Assembly: GCA_026413965.1 (NCBI GenBank)
Contig: JAOAJY010000007.1
Location: 1 to 33,775, forward strand
Direction of reading: 5' to 3'
DNA length: 33,775 nucleotides
Source: Microcaldota archaeon
GTDB taxonomy: Archaea; Micrarchaeota; Micrarchaeia; Anstonellales; Anstonellaceae
The translations under genes were made by a program, and so were the position numbers. Shown in pieces: positions 10,101 to 18,830 of this stretch (positions are counted from its first letter, which is position 1; each line of letters begins with the position of its first letter). The notes under the pieces are model-generated. The model was not told the origin of the DNA. It saw only the letters and a program-made list of their open reading frames with translations, and did no database searches.

Positions 10101-13100
10101 GGATTTCAAGAATTACGTTGGCGCGCACCAAGCGTTCGAATATGCTGCTCTTCGCAAAAAATTCAACTTCAACCAATACGAAGGAGAAATGGCGCAGCAC
10201 ATTGAGACAATGCTTTACATGATAAGAAGATACAACAAGGGAGCCGAATTTGCGCTCACAAAGGCTTTGAACGAAAATGTGAAGAAAAAAAGCGGAGCTG
10301 ACATCTACCTGTCCAACAACGCAGGCGGGCTTCTTGGAAGCTATGAAAGCGTTTTCAAAAACACCGTGTATGCGTTTGCGGCTGAGCGGGTGTTTTACAA
10401 AAACATCACCAGCCCAGAATCAAAAGCCTATGACAAGTCGTTTGCTAAGAAGATGTCTGATTTTGGGGCGAAAGCTGGAGAATTTGATGCTGCCGCCTAC
10501 ATGGCGCTCCAGTCCCGCGGGATTCTTTTCAGGGACATAAAAAGAGTGCCATACTCGCTCACAGCCGACAATTCCGGCGCAATTCCGCTTTTGGAGTTCG
10601 ACTCAAGATATGCAGTCAGCAAAGACTTTCTTTTGCGAAAAGACGCCAATATCAAGAAAGGCAGCATAGAGAATCAGCAAGACTATGGGCCTCTGCTTTC
10701 ACGCATGAGGGTTTCTGACTTTGGAAGCGAAATCATAGGCCTTGTCGCTGTGCGCAACCAAGGGGATGAGCACCATGAGCACTGGCACAAAGTGAATCCA
10801 GCGGACATAAAGGGCCTGAACACAATCTTCATGGGCTCCAGAGCCGAGCCTTCAAAGCGCGGGATTTACTCCAACGCAATAGCAGGGCTGGATGCTGAGG
10901 GTAACAGAGCATCAAAGCCCATCCTCAGATTCCTCCAAAATTCAGATTACGTGGAAAATCATCTGGGCAAAGGCTGGCAATTCTACCATCGGACCATGGA
11001 GAGGATAGGCGCATTCAGCTACATGCTGATGTACGATGACCTGAAAAACTCAAGCTACTGGTACGCTGCGCAGGCAAGAGCCAGGCATGCGCTCTACGAG
11101 CTTGCCCGCGTCGCCTCCAATTGGATGACGCCTGGGGCGAATCGCCTGGACCCAGAAAAGCTTTTTGAGGCAAACGAGTTTTATCAGAAATTTGACCCGA
11201 ACTTCAGCTATGACAAAAAGAGGATGCTTCAAACTCTGATGTCCGAGCTTGAAGACCTTGGGACTCTTAAGAATGGAAAGAAAAAGTCAGAGGTTCTAAG
11301 AGAGCTCATCTTGAAGATGGGCGACAATCCAAAAGCAGAATGGCTTAGGAGAAATTACGCTTACATCAACAAAGAAGCAGCCGGGTTTGAGTCGATAGCT
11401 TTTGGAGCGAAGATGGGGATAGAAGCCCTCAAGGAGATGTACGCAAAAAACATGATTGACAAGGCGCAGTTCGACAGGCTGTCTATCCAATTCAGGGAGA
11501 TTCAAAAGATGGCTCAGGCTGACTTCAAAGCCTCAGCAAAGATGTATGAGGAATTCAACAAGGCAGTGATTGGCTACACCGGAAGCCACAGCCCGCACAC
11601 GTACTACGGAAGCGTCCGGAACATATTTACCATGTCTGGGCTTTTCCCAGCATTTGATTTCAAGCAAGGCTTCATCCCAGGCTTCTTCATGTCCATAGAA
11701 TCGACTGCGATGAGGGATGCTGACTACAACCGAGGAGGCAGGAAAGGAGCGGAGTATTACGAAATGATGAACATGAACACAGGGCAGGGGATATACGAGA
11801 ATCCGCGCTGGTGGGCTGCCTCTATTTATGAGCAAAGGATGATTCTTCCGCTGATGTTTGCCCACTTTGTCCACAGGACGTTCTTGCCTCTTGCGGCAGG
11901 TTTCTACAGAAGCCAAATCGGGCTGTCATCATATTTGCAGAGGACCGAAATTGAGACAGAGTGGGGCAAGCCAAGGGTGCATCTTCTCTGGCTTCTTGGT
12001 TTGGGCAGGGGCACAAACGACATATTGGGGGCAACTGTGCAAGAAGTCAGCGACTTCACCGGCGTGTCTGATGCGCTGGCTGCTCTTCGCAAGATAAAAA
12101 GGGTAGAGATAGACAAGGACGGCAATGTTTATGCAGAGCAATCGCCTGTCTCAAAGTTTGTCCAAAGATGGGCAGTTGAAAGCAAGCATGTCAATTCCTC
12201 ATCGCAGTGGGCTTTCCAAAACAGGATTCAGGACAGGCTTCTTAGCTCAAAAGAATGGGCAGACAACCAATCGCTTGTGTATAGGAACGGGGAAAAGATT
12301 TATTACAATCCAAATGACTTGTCAGCCGAATTCTCGGTTGGCAGGCCAAGAGATGAAAACTACAAGGAAATGAGGATAAGAGACGCAGTGTCCATGTGGC
12401 CTCAGCTGTTTGATGCCTCCAGATTCTCCAAAGGAGCTGAAAAGGAGGTTTATGAGCAGCGCCTGCGCGAGCTTGAAGGATACCTGAACCCATTCGCATC
12501 AAAAATAATTGATGAGAGGCCTGAAGGAAACCAGCTTAGCCGAGGAGTTGGCAGCTTCTTCAACAAGGACGGCTCGCGTGACAGGTTCATGGAGATATTC
12601 CAGCGCGACCATGCGAACACATGGAGGCAGGTCATACCTGGAATGACTGAAGTCGATCCTGAAGGCAACGTTTTCATATCCGCAACCACAGCGCACTACT
12701 ATGAGAGGGGCGACAGCGGGCGAATGAAGCTGATGAAAGACATGTACTCGGTTGGCTACAATGAGGCTGAGGACCGCTTCTTCCTATTCAACCAGGTTGA
12801 TACCCACCGGGACGCTTTCCGAGACACCATGCGCCTGGACACTCCTGCCATGATGCAGCTTCTCAAGTTCCAAAGCTATGTCATGCGGTACGAGATGTTC
12901 AAGCCTATAACTTCCTCGCTGCGCTCAGCTGTTCCTTTCGGATTGGGCGATTGGGCATATGAGAAAATCCAAAGCAGGAAATCATGGACAAGCCTTTCCG
13001 AATCCGAAAGGCAAAGCGTCAATGCCCAGCTGGAGCGGTATGGGGCAAATCTGGATTATGTTCAGGAGATGCTCAACAGGAAAGCCCACAATTGGCACTA

Positions 13101-13278
13101 TTTCCAAGAGGAAAAAGAACGGCTGGGGGTAAGGCCGCTTGCAAAGATTTACAACCGCTATGTTGAAAGGATGCGCTGGATTGCTCTTGCAAGCACCGAG
13201 CAGCAAAGGAACATCAACGTCATGCGCAGGCAGAGGCTGCTGCATGAGTTGGATGTGGGAGAGGAAGAAGTGGTATAA
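7102..13278 (+). CDS. 2058-aa protein: signal peptide, ~170-aa external N-domain, one TM, very large helix-rich cytoplasmic region
   Basis: Single uninterrupted ORF; N-term MRVPASLPLFFLLLVLPISHS; N-glycosylation sequons in the N-domain; hydrophobic segment IGVCLPALVLSGLLIASMYY; then K/E/A-rich sequence. No family recognised. Confidence 0.92.
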   Translation: MRVPASLPLFFLLLVLPISHSINNPEDWSFKTIITVISQSEYNITAKITYFNLSYFSKFNQEEIKREPFRLDPNKKTSFDYVSTGFFPLNDSPIFFTFEGRNVSLDGSSPACNPSISDADGKVECRFTYYQNESGGFVPMEQRTSCGTLTLTYKGEFRGSDEYKPSSASLVICPRNNAAISALGPALISAIGSPSNIGVCLPALVLSGLLIASMYYSGRNPLSLFDLTTPRLPKTKHARISGGSTAMAIRTAATRYMQAKKKAQKEATNLLKKIARKSGKSWGERRRAKKELSKLFEDLDEELKKNPNGLNENTLNNYRMRLHDIFSKYGLPRDEEHKNFRKLYGRYHTLVFNLFNTFYLSDVAMKQMSSTRSPGGGKFKKWLDKKQAALTEKLVSFESGLQKIPGYKILRFTPLLYPLSLPKAVLDVIAQRRSAKAYAKAVQRRILGHVPYVLLTRKVKDGVGERELNWLGEQTKKLFDKGPLKWWANYFDWSFDGFIERHNIHMRQAVHLFDADSKYARQLAEAMNTASVLALREIMEMELAMHNMLAEKKKMLEMMKASASKSKLAAEFEKIENHLKEAQAGNTNLLDVCRMLQKHGDAKQKAMLADFETKLKQFGSDYQAIRQMEQKIMAEYGIFMKLQGLYSDLTFDNLRDIARKAEFDAVENARKRGVVVAKSEEYIRSNRAEIEKAIENALPAAMLKRLGLSGSALYSIILKDRSNDQKERAEAEAEFRNRVLKPIIGNRISQLNLEINEEGQLTRQGILSKYVEAVEALGKKANPNGPVIGKDPAGTILFSHLESLAKATGSPELLKFFQQCKIENISDFETLYAKGASNRELARLLTAAINSARDDTNGIRRIAEVLAVGMKTVEGVHRELLAILENRAKIANGLARLSEEEIQKLCARVGVRPDPHTGARPSVDEIIEGLSRLPDEKVSDRWRLKSISRKLGVSVQELQESSILSFTMVKLLEKTQVGIEKWGAKILSSGKAGSESDFRQDFKNYVGAHQAFEYAALRKKFNFNQYEGEMAQHIETMLYMIRRYNKGAEFALTKALNENVKKKSGADIYLSNNAGGLLGSYESVFKNTVYAFAAERVFYKNITSPESKAYDKSFAKKMSDFGAKAGEFDAAAYMALQSRGILFRDIKRVPYSLTADNSGAIPLLEFDSRYAVSKDFLLRKDANIKKGSIENQQDYGPLLSRMRVSDFGSEIIGLVAVRNQGDEHHEHWHKVNPADIKGLNTIFMGSRAEPSKRGIYSNAIAGLDAEGNRASKPILRFLQNSDYVENHLGKGWQFYHRTMERIGAFSYMLMYDDLKNSSYWYAAQARARHALYELARVASNWMTPGANRLDPEKLFEANEFYQKFDPNFSYDKKRMLQTLMSELEDLGTLKNGKKKSEVLRELILKMGDNPKAEWLRRNYAYINKEAAGFESIAFGAKMGIEALKEMYAKNMIDKAQFDRLSIQFREIQKMAQADFKASAKMYEEFNKAVIGYTGSHSPHTYYGSVRNIFTMSGLFPAFDFKQGFIPGFFMSIESTAMRDADYNRGGRKGAEYYEMMNMNTGQGIYENPRWWAASIYEQRMILPLMFAHFVHRTFLPLAAGFYRSQIGLSSYLQRTEIETEWGKPRVHLLWLLGLGRGTNDILGATVQEVSDFTGVSDALAALRKIKRVEIDKDGNVYAEQSPVSKFVQRWAVESKHVNSSSQWAFQNRIQDRLLSSKEWADNQSLVYRNGEKIYYNPNDLSAEFSVGRPRDENYKEMRIRDAVSMWPQLFDASRFSKGAEKEVYEQRLRELEGYLNPFASKIIDERPEGNQLSRGVGSFFNKDGSRDRFMEIFQRDHANTWRQVIPGMTEVDPEGNVFISATTAHYYERGDSGRMKLMKDMYSVGYNEAEDRFFLFNQVDTHRDAFRDTMRLDTPAMMQLLKFQSYVMRYEMFKPITSSLRSAVPFGLGDWAYEKIQSRKSWTSLSESERQSVNAQLERYGANLDYVQEMLNRKAHNWHYFQEEKERLGVRPLAKIYNRYVERMRWIALASTEQQRNINVMRRQRLLHELDVGEEEVV

Positions 13279-16007
13279 TGGTTAAAAAGCACTTATTCCT
13301 CCTTTTCTTATCCCTTCTAGCCTCAGGCTGCGCTCTTTATGACTACCGCACAGGAGATCCATTGCCAGGCTCGCTTAACGTGACTGAGCTTAGCGATGAC
13401 ATAAATGGAAGCAGGATTGTCTGCAAGGAGCTGCCAGGACCTCATCCTTGCTACTGCGTGCTTTGCGAAAACAAGACAAGCTGGGACCTGGGGATACTGA
13501 ACTTCCTCAACCCGTTTTTCGATTCCAGTCTGAAGGGCGGGAACTGCAGCATTTCGCACTGCAACATCTCCACTGCGGTTCAGGTCATAAAAGAGGATGA
13601 AAACGTCCAGCTTAGGACCTTCATGCTTGGCCACGGCCCTACCTTCACAGCAGGCGACTTGTCCAACATATATTGCAACTACTCCAATCAGCTGGCGGTG
13701 ACTTGGCTGTTGGGGGCAAATGGGATTCCGCCTCAGGTCCCGCAATCAAAGAGGGCTGCCTGCTGGCTGGAGCGCAACATCATCCCTATTTACATATACA
13801 ATACGCAAGGGACTGCGATAGACCCTGCACGCACCGGCCAAATAGCCTCTGCCCTTGCTGACGCAGGGCCTGTGATAATCACAAGCGAAATCAATTTCAA
13901 CTCCTCTGATGCTTCTGCCGTGCAGGCAGTTAAGCAGCAAATATACCAAATAAAAAGAAACTGCCCAAAATGCCTAAGCGTCCTTGCGGTCAAAAGCGGC
14001 GATTTGGAAGGGGTGCGCGCGGTTTTGGAAGACCCCTCTCCATCATATGGCGGGAAAAACATATCCAGCCTTGTGGATTTGGTCGGTTTTGGGTTTCTTG
14101 CGAATGATTATCCTGACTGCAATGTCAATAGGATAATAGGCTACAATCTTGCCTTCTCGCGCTTCATTTTGAGGAACTACTCCAAGCCGACCATTTGGCT
14201 TTATGTCGGCGCAAGCGAGGGGGGCAACGCCAATGGCGTCTGCACATTTTCCCCAGGCGCTGTCCGAGAGTTTTACCAAAGCCTTTTCACAGGAATCCAA
14301 GGGTTCGCAAGCTCGGGCGTAATCGGGATGGCGTTTTATGAGTTTTCAGACAGGTCAGGGCCGCTTCCTTGTCCAGAAGGCAGAGGCTGCGAATTTGGGG
14401 TATTGTCCTCAAGCGGCTTGCAGAAGCATCCGCACATAAACACCTGGGCAGAGCTTTGCAGATACTATACGCAGGTGGATTACCGAAGCCCGCTTGTTTT
14501 TTCCAGGAATGCGCAAGGGATAGTGTGCGATTTTCTGCAAAACTGGAAGATGTATCAGATAGCGTCAGTGGAGGTCAACACCAATCTTGGTCTAAGCAAT
14601 GAGCAGGTTATTCCGCTTCCGCGCAAGAAAAAGCTTCACTGCGGGGAGATTTGCGTATCTGACATTCCGCTGCAAAAGCCAGACATATACAACTCATACC
14701 AAGGCGCATCTTTCAGCGGCTCATGCTCACGCTATCCTGCAATTGAGGATTATTCTGATGATTTTGAGATAAGCTCGGTTTATATGCGGGCTCTTATACA
14801 GCAGGAGTCTGGGTTTGACCCATGGGTGGTCTCCTGCAGCCCCACGCCTTGCAACATACCCGCAAACACCACCATGGACCAGCTTTGCCAAATGGCAGGC
14901 TATTCTTCTGGCTGCTCTGCTCACACTTTGAACAGGGACAATGACAAAACCTGCCCGCCTTCTGCTCCATACTTTTGCGCTATGGGGTTGGCGCAATGCA
15001 CAAGGCCCCCAGGCGATTCCTTGCTCTCGCGCGAGTGCGCAGGAGGGTCAAGCTACGACCCATTCAATGCGTCTCAAAGCATCTGCTGCGGTGCGCGTGA
15101 GCTTAGGCAGAGGCTAGCTCAGGCAGACTCCTTCCTGCAAGCCAACTGGGAAAAGCTTTCTGAATGCCCATACGGGATGACTCAAGACGAGTATGGTTGG
15201 GCAAAATACTATCTTGCAGCCAATATGTATTACGGAGGGCCTGCCATCCAGCACCTATCCTCATTCCTTTCCCAGAGGGATGCGAATGGGAAATGCTCAG
15301 GGCAGCAGCATTACATAAAGTATCTGCGGGAGTCATTCACACGCGAATCCATTCCAGGGCTTCGCGACAGCGAATATGGGGCAAAGCAGCTGACCATTTA
15401 CCTTGACGCATTGGGCGACTGCCAAAGCGACTGCCCGGGCGCGATTCCAGGAGGGCTAGCAGTAGGAGAGACAGGGGATATGAGGATATTTGGGCATTCT
15501 TTGGCGCAAGAGTCCTTCAAAGGAAAAGAAGCCCAGGTCCAGCAGATGCTTTCTGAAAGAGGCGTCCGGATAACCGTGAATCCGACAATATCGCGCAGCG
15601 GGCAGACAATAGCCGAAACCACAAACAACGTGAGAAATGCAGGGCAGCACAAGGCAATAGTCCTTTACACTGGCGCAAATGACTTGCACAGAAGCGAGGA
15701 GGAGATAAAATCTCTTTTCAGCAATCTTTTTTCCGAGGCTTCAAGAAAGGCTCAGAAGGTGTATGTCTTCAACATAATAGAGTTTGGAAGCCAGGCGCAG
15801 TGGGCAAAGATATCCAGAATCAACTCCTACTTGCGGAACTACGCCAGCTCCAACAGCCAAAAATTTGTCCTGATTGACATAAACCAGCACATGAGCACCC
15901 TTGGCCCAGGCTGCCCGTACCGCTCAGGCAATATCCACGGCTGCTATGTGCAGACAAGGGAATTTTTTGTGCAGAAGGTGGCTGAAAATCCGCCATCTCC
16001 AGCATGA
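13278..16007 (+). CDS. 909-aa secreted/lipoprotein-like multidomain protein: unassigned possibly glycosidase-like region, SLT-type lytic transglycosylase domain, C-terminal SGNH/GDSL-like hydrolase
   Basis: TAATG overlap with upstream gene; N-term LLFLSLLASGC lipobox; SLT-like ALIQQESGFDP...CAMGLAQ...DPFNASQSICCGARELRQRL...KYYLAANMYYGG; SGNH-like RIFGHSLAQ...VLYTGANDL...GNIHG. Confidence 0.9.
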   Translation: MVKKHLFLLFLSLLASGCALYDYRTGDPLPGSLNVTELSDDINGSRIVCKELPGPHPCYCVLCENKTSWDLGILNFLNPFFDSSLKGGNCSISHCNISTAVQVIKEDENVQLRTFMLGHGPTFTAGDLSNIYCNYSNQLAVTWLLGANGIPPQVPQSKRAACWLERNIIPIYIYNTQGTAIDPARTGQIASALADAGPVIITSEINFNSSDASAVQAVKQQIYQIKRNCPKCLSVLAVKSGDLEGVRAVLEDPSPSYGGKNISSLVDLVGFGFLANDYPDCNVNRIIGYNLAFSRFILRNYSKPTIWLYVGASEGGNANGVCTFSPGAVREFYQSLFTGIQGFASSGVIGMAFYEFSDRSGPLPCPEGRGCEFGVLSSSGLQKHPHINTWAELCRYYTQVDYRSPLVFSRNAQGIVCDFLQNWKMYQIASVEVNTNLGLSNEQVIPLPRKKKLHCGEICVSDIPLQKPDIYNSYQGASFSGSCSRYPAIEDYSDDFEISSVYMRALIQQESGFDPWVVSCSPTPCNIPANTTMDQLCQMAGYSSGCSAHTLNRDNDKTCPPSAPYFCAMGLAQCTRPPGDSLLSRECAGGSSYDPFNASQSICCGARELRQRLAQADSFLQANWEKLSECPYGMTQDEYGWAKYYLAANMYYGGPAIQHLSSFLSQRDANGKCSGQQHYIKYLRESFTRESIPGLRDSEYGAKQLTIYLDALGDCQSDCPGAIPGGLAVGETGDMRIFGHSLAQESFKGKEAQVQQMLSERGVRITVNPTISRSGQTIAETTNNVRNAGQHKAIVLYTGANDLHRSEEEIKSLFSNLFSEASRKAQKVYVFNIIEFGSQAQWAKISRINSYLRNYASSNSQKFVLIDINQHMSTLGPGCPYRSGNIHGCYVQTREFFVQKVAENPPSPA

Positions 16008-16090
16008 AAATTTCTGGCCAGCCAGCGTTTGCTGAGGCTTTGGCTGAAAAAAACAAATAGAAATCAGCGCGGCTTGGAAAAAGGTGTTTT

Positions 16091-16519
16091 TTATTTCAGC
16101 CTGCTGGCTTCCCTTTCGCGCTCAAGCTCAATTATCTGCCGGCTTCTTGCAATGTCTTTGGGGAAGTGCCTGCCTCTCATCATGAAGTTTCTTTCATAGG
16201 TCTTTGCCTCAAATTTTGAGGCTATTATGTCAGAGGCAGACTCCACATCAAACTCCTTGCAGGAGAATATGTCCACGCTGACATAGTTCTTTTCAGGGAA
16301 AGTATGCACGCTTATGTGCGATTCTGCAATCAGCACTATGCCCGACACGCCCCAATCTTCCGGCTTAAGCCCGCTGTATGAGAACGTATACGGGGGCATT
16401 ATCTTCGTCATGCCTATAAGCGCAGGAAGCTCGTCCAAAAAATTATAAACAAAATTCACATCTTTCAGCTTTTTCTTGTTGCACCCATACATGTCCATAG
16501 TCAGATGCGGTCCAAACAT
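16091..16519 (-). CDS. speD: S-adenosylmethionine decarboxylase proenzyme, SpeD-type
   Basis: 142 aa with AESHISVHTFPE (pyruvoyl-forming Ser region) and YVSVDIFSC; SD-like GGAGGGAGG upstream of ATG. Confidence 0.9.
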   Translation of the reverse strand: MFGPHLTMDMYGCNKKKLKDVNFVYNFLDELPALIGMTKIMPPYTFSYSGLKPEDWGVSGIVLIAESHISVHTFPEKNYVSVDIFSCKEFDVESASDIIASKFEAKTYERNFMMRGRHFPKDIARSRQIIELEREREASRLK

Positions 16520-16695
16520 TTGTCTTGTCCTCCCTCCTTTCCCGATGGGAAAAGCACGCCTTTTTTATAAATATGCCGCATTTATAAGCTTTTGCTTTTT
16601 TGAAAAAATAAAAGACCTAATAATTCTTTTTATAGCATAAAAAACTCTATAAACATCTTTTTTTAAAAACAAAATCTCAATATCTTTTTTTTATC

Positions 16696-16733
16696 ATTAA
16701 AATAACACAATAGTGTTTTTTAGTTATTTTAAT
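16696..16733. repeat. 11-bp perfect inverted repeat ATTAAAATAAC...GTTATTTTAAT
   Basis: Arms 16696-16706 and 16723-16733; an alternative inner hairpin AACAC-AATA-GTGTT is followed by a T-run. Confidence 0.6.
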
Positions 16734-16909
16734 ATTCATATCCTCAATTTAATAAAAAAAGAAGCTCTAATGTCTTCTTTTTAGCCATTCTATCTCCTTA
16801 TAACTTATTTTTTTCATCCTCCGCCTGAAAAATATCTGTTCCATAAGGAACAAACAAAATCAAAAGAATCTCATTAAGGTTAAATGCTTTAATCCACAAA
16901 TTGCAACTT

Positions 16910-17467
16910 ATGCCACAATGCCAAAGATGCGGCTCATGGGCAGTTCTGCCATCTGGCTTATGCCAAAGCTGCGGCGCCAGTTCTCAAGCCCATCTTCCTG
17001 AGGATGTGCCGTGCCAGCGCTGCGGCATGTACCTGCCTGAGCATGAGCTGAAGATGTGGAATTCCAGGCTTTACTGCGCCTACTGCATAATGGACATCCA
17101 GGATGAAGAGGATCTGCTTCACCGAAGGCATAGCAAGCCTGAGCGCCATTCTGGAAGCGAGGGTCGAGAGCAAGAATTCGGCAAGGAGAAAGGCGCATGC
17201 GAAAGGTGCGGAAGGCAATCAGATGCCCTTTATCAGCATTTGGGAAAAAAGCTGTGCGCCTCCTGCCACTCAGACTCCAAGAGCCCTCCAGGCGAAGGCC
17301 ATGCGCCATTTGGGGTTTTTCTGCAGCAGCAGCTTGTGGGTTCTGCAAGGCAGTTTGCGGCAGGGCTTGGGAGCCCAAAAAAAGCCATCCTGCCTGATGG
17401 GCAAAGGAATCCAAAAAGAAAGAGCATTTGGGAAAGGATTTTTTCTTTTTTTGGGCTGAGAAAATAA
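16910..17467 (+). CDS. Multi-zinc-ribbon (CxxC-rich) protein
   Basis: MPQCQRCGSWAVLPSGLCQSCG; CQRCGMYLP...LYCAYC; CERCGRQSDALYQHLGKKLCASC. ATG at 16910 preferred over TTG at 16901. Confidence 0.75.
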   Translation: MPQCQRCGSWAVLPSGLCQSCGASSQAHLPEDVPCQRCGMYLPEHELKMWNSRLYCAYCIMDIQDEEDLLHRRHSKPERHSGSEGREQEFGKEKGACERCGRQSDALYQHLGKKLCASCHSDSKSPPGEGHAPFGVFLQQQLVGSARQFAAGLGSPKKAILPDGQRNPKRKSIWERIFSFFGLRK

Positions 17468-17468
17468 G

Positions 17469-17780
17469 CTACAGCCTGCTTATAGTTCCGCTTGTGGAGA
17501 CAGGCTCCATTCTGGCAGCCTCGCCTTTCCAATCAGCCAGGCAAGCCATGCAAAAAATAGCCTGCTCCACCTTTTCCCTTCCGCACCTCACAACGCCTCT
17601 GCCTGTCTTTTCATCATACTTGACCAGCTTGAAGGCCAGCGTGGATACCCCAAGCTCGCCAAAAAAAGACAAAAAGTGCTCATGGATGATTGTTTTCCCT
17701 TGGGCATGCGCAGGCGGAGCGCCGCCGCATGTCAGCACAAACAAAATGTACCTTCTGCGGAATCTCTCAGATGGCTTCAT
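17469..17780 (-). CDS. rnp2: RNase P protein component 2 (Pop5/Rnp2)
   Basis: 103 aa, RRRYILFVL...GRGVVRCGREKVEQA...PVSTSGTISRL; follows Rpp30-like and L15e genes, a known archaeal neighbourhood. Confidence 0.8.
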   Translation of the reverse strand: MKPSERFRRRYILFVLTCGGAPPAHAQGKTIIHEHFLSFFGELGVSTLAFKLVKYDEKTGRGVVRCGREKVEQAIFCMACLADWKGEAARMEPVSTSGTISRL

Positions 17781-18229
17781 TTTTTCGCCTCTTTAGCCTT
17801 TTCTTGCGCAAAACAAATCTCATGCTGGCTGAGCCCTAAAATAGCCATGAAAGAGCGGAGCTCCCTTGCGGTTCTAAGCTCATGTTCGCCTCTTGCCAGG
17901 GTGCAGAAGACATAGCCGCATCCTGCTTTTCTGCATGATTCTGCCGCAAGCCGCATCTTGGAAATCAGGATGCCTCGCCTGAAGCCTCTCTCCGCAAGGA
18001 TGTCGCAAAAAGCAAAAACCAGGCACCCATTGCTTTTCGCAAGCTGTCTGCAAGCTCCCTCATCAAGCTCATATTGGGGGAAGTGCAGCAAAACGTTTTT
18101 GACCTTGGCAAGCGGCTCCAAATCATCATGGGTTTTCGCTTGCCTGAATGCCTTCAAGCTTTCTGCAAGCAAATTTTCCTCAATCCCCTTTGCGCATCTT
18201 AAGCCTTTTGCCATCACTATGTCATACAT
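17777..18229 (-). CDS. rnp3: RNase P protein component 3 (Rpp30/Rnp3), apparently short
   Basis: 150 aa; similar to the C-terminal part of Rpp30, with FCTLARGEHELRTARELRSFMAILGLS; 4-bp overlap with Pop5. Confidence 0.65.
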   Translation of the reverse strand: MYDIVMAKGLRCAKGIEENLLAESLKAFRQAKTHDDLEPLAKVKNVLLHFPQYELDEGACRQLAKSNGCLVFAFCDILAERGFRRGILISKMRLAAESCRKAGCGYVFCTLARGEHELRTARELRSFMAILGLSQHEICFAQEKAKEAKK

Positions 18230-18230
18230 C

Positions 18231-18698
18231 CTACTGCCTTCCTTTCTTGCCTGCTGAGGTCAATCCCCTAAACGCCCTTCCTTTTGGCGCTCCGGGCAGA
18301 AGCTTCCTGTCCACAAGTATGACCTCAAAATATTTTTTCGTCCCGTCTTGCCCAACCCAGTAGGAATTGAGGACCTCCATGTTGCGGAAAACCCTTGCGG
18401 CTTTCTCCTCCCCAATCCTCTGGAGGGACTTTCCAGGCGACAAATAAGCCACGTTTTTCGCAGGCTTCCTGCCTCCCCAAGGGTGGGGCCTTTTCCTCTG
18501 CCCCCTCCCAACTGCCACACGGGCAAGGATATAGCCTTCCTTTGCCTTATATCCAAGAGCCCTCGCCCTTGCAAGATTGGTGGGCCTGGCAATTCTCACC
18601 ACAGTCCCCTGCTTTCTCCACTCGGCTATCCTCTGCCGGTGGATGGCGCTCCTTTTGCGGTATTCTTCCTGGAAAGCTTTCTGCATGTATTTGTACAT
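18231..18698 (-). CDS. rpl15e: 50S ribosomal protein L15e
   Basis: [82 protein letters not shown]; internal Met chosen over the longer ORF to 18824. Confidence 0.92.
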   Translation of the reverse strand: MYKYMQKAFQEEYRKRSAIHRQRIAEWRKQGTVVRIARPTNLARARALGYKAKEGYILARVAVGRGQRKRPHPWGGRKPAKNVAYLSPGKSLQRIGEEKAARVFRNMEVLNSYWVGQDGTKKYFEVILVDRKLLPGAPKGRAFRGLTSAGKKGRQ

Positions 18699-18830
18699 CC
18701 CCACACAATCACCGTTGCTCTTTTTTCTTCTTCTTCTTCTTCGTTCGGGCAACGACCCCCACATCCGAAGCGCAATCATCTGGCGCATAATGTATAATAA
18801 GCTTGCGCAATCCCTTGCAGGCAAATCAGC

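Noticed and set aside
9226-10109. Minus-strand ORFs antisense to the 2058-aa gene
   Set aside because: Shadow frames of a long K/E/A-rich coding sequence.
18721-18743. TTC-rich simple repeat upstream of L15e
   Set aside because: Short low-complexity tract outside the preferred CDS start; no clear function.
18348-18797. 149-aa plus ORF overlapping L15e
   Set aside because: Antisense to a confidently identified ribosomal protein gene.
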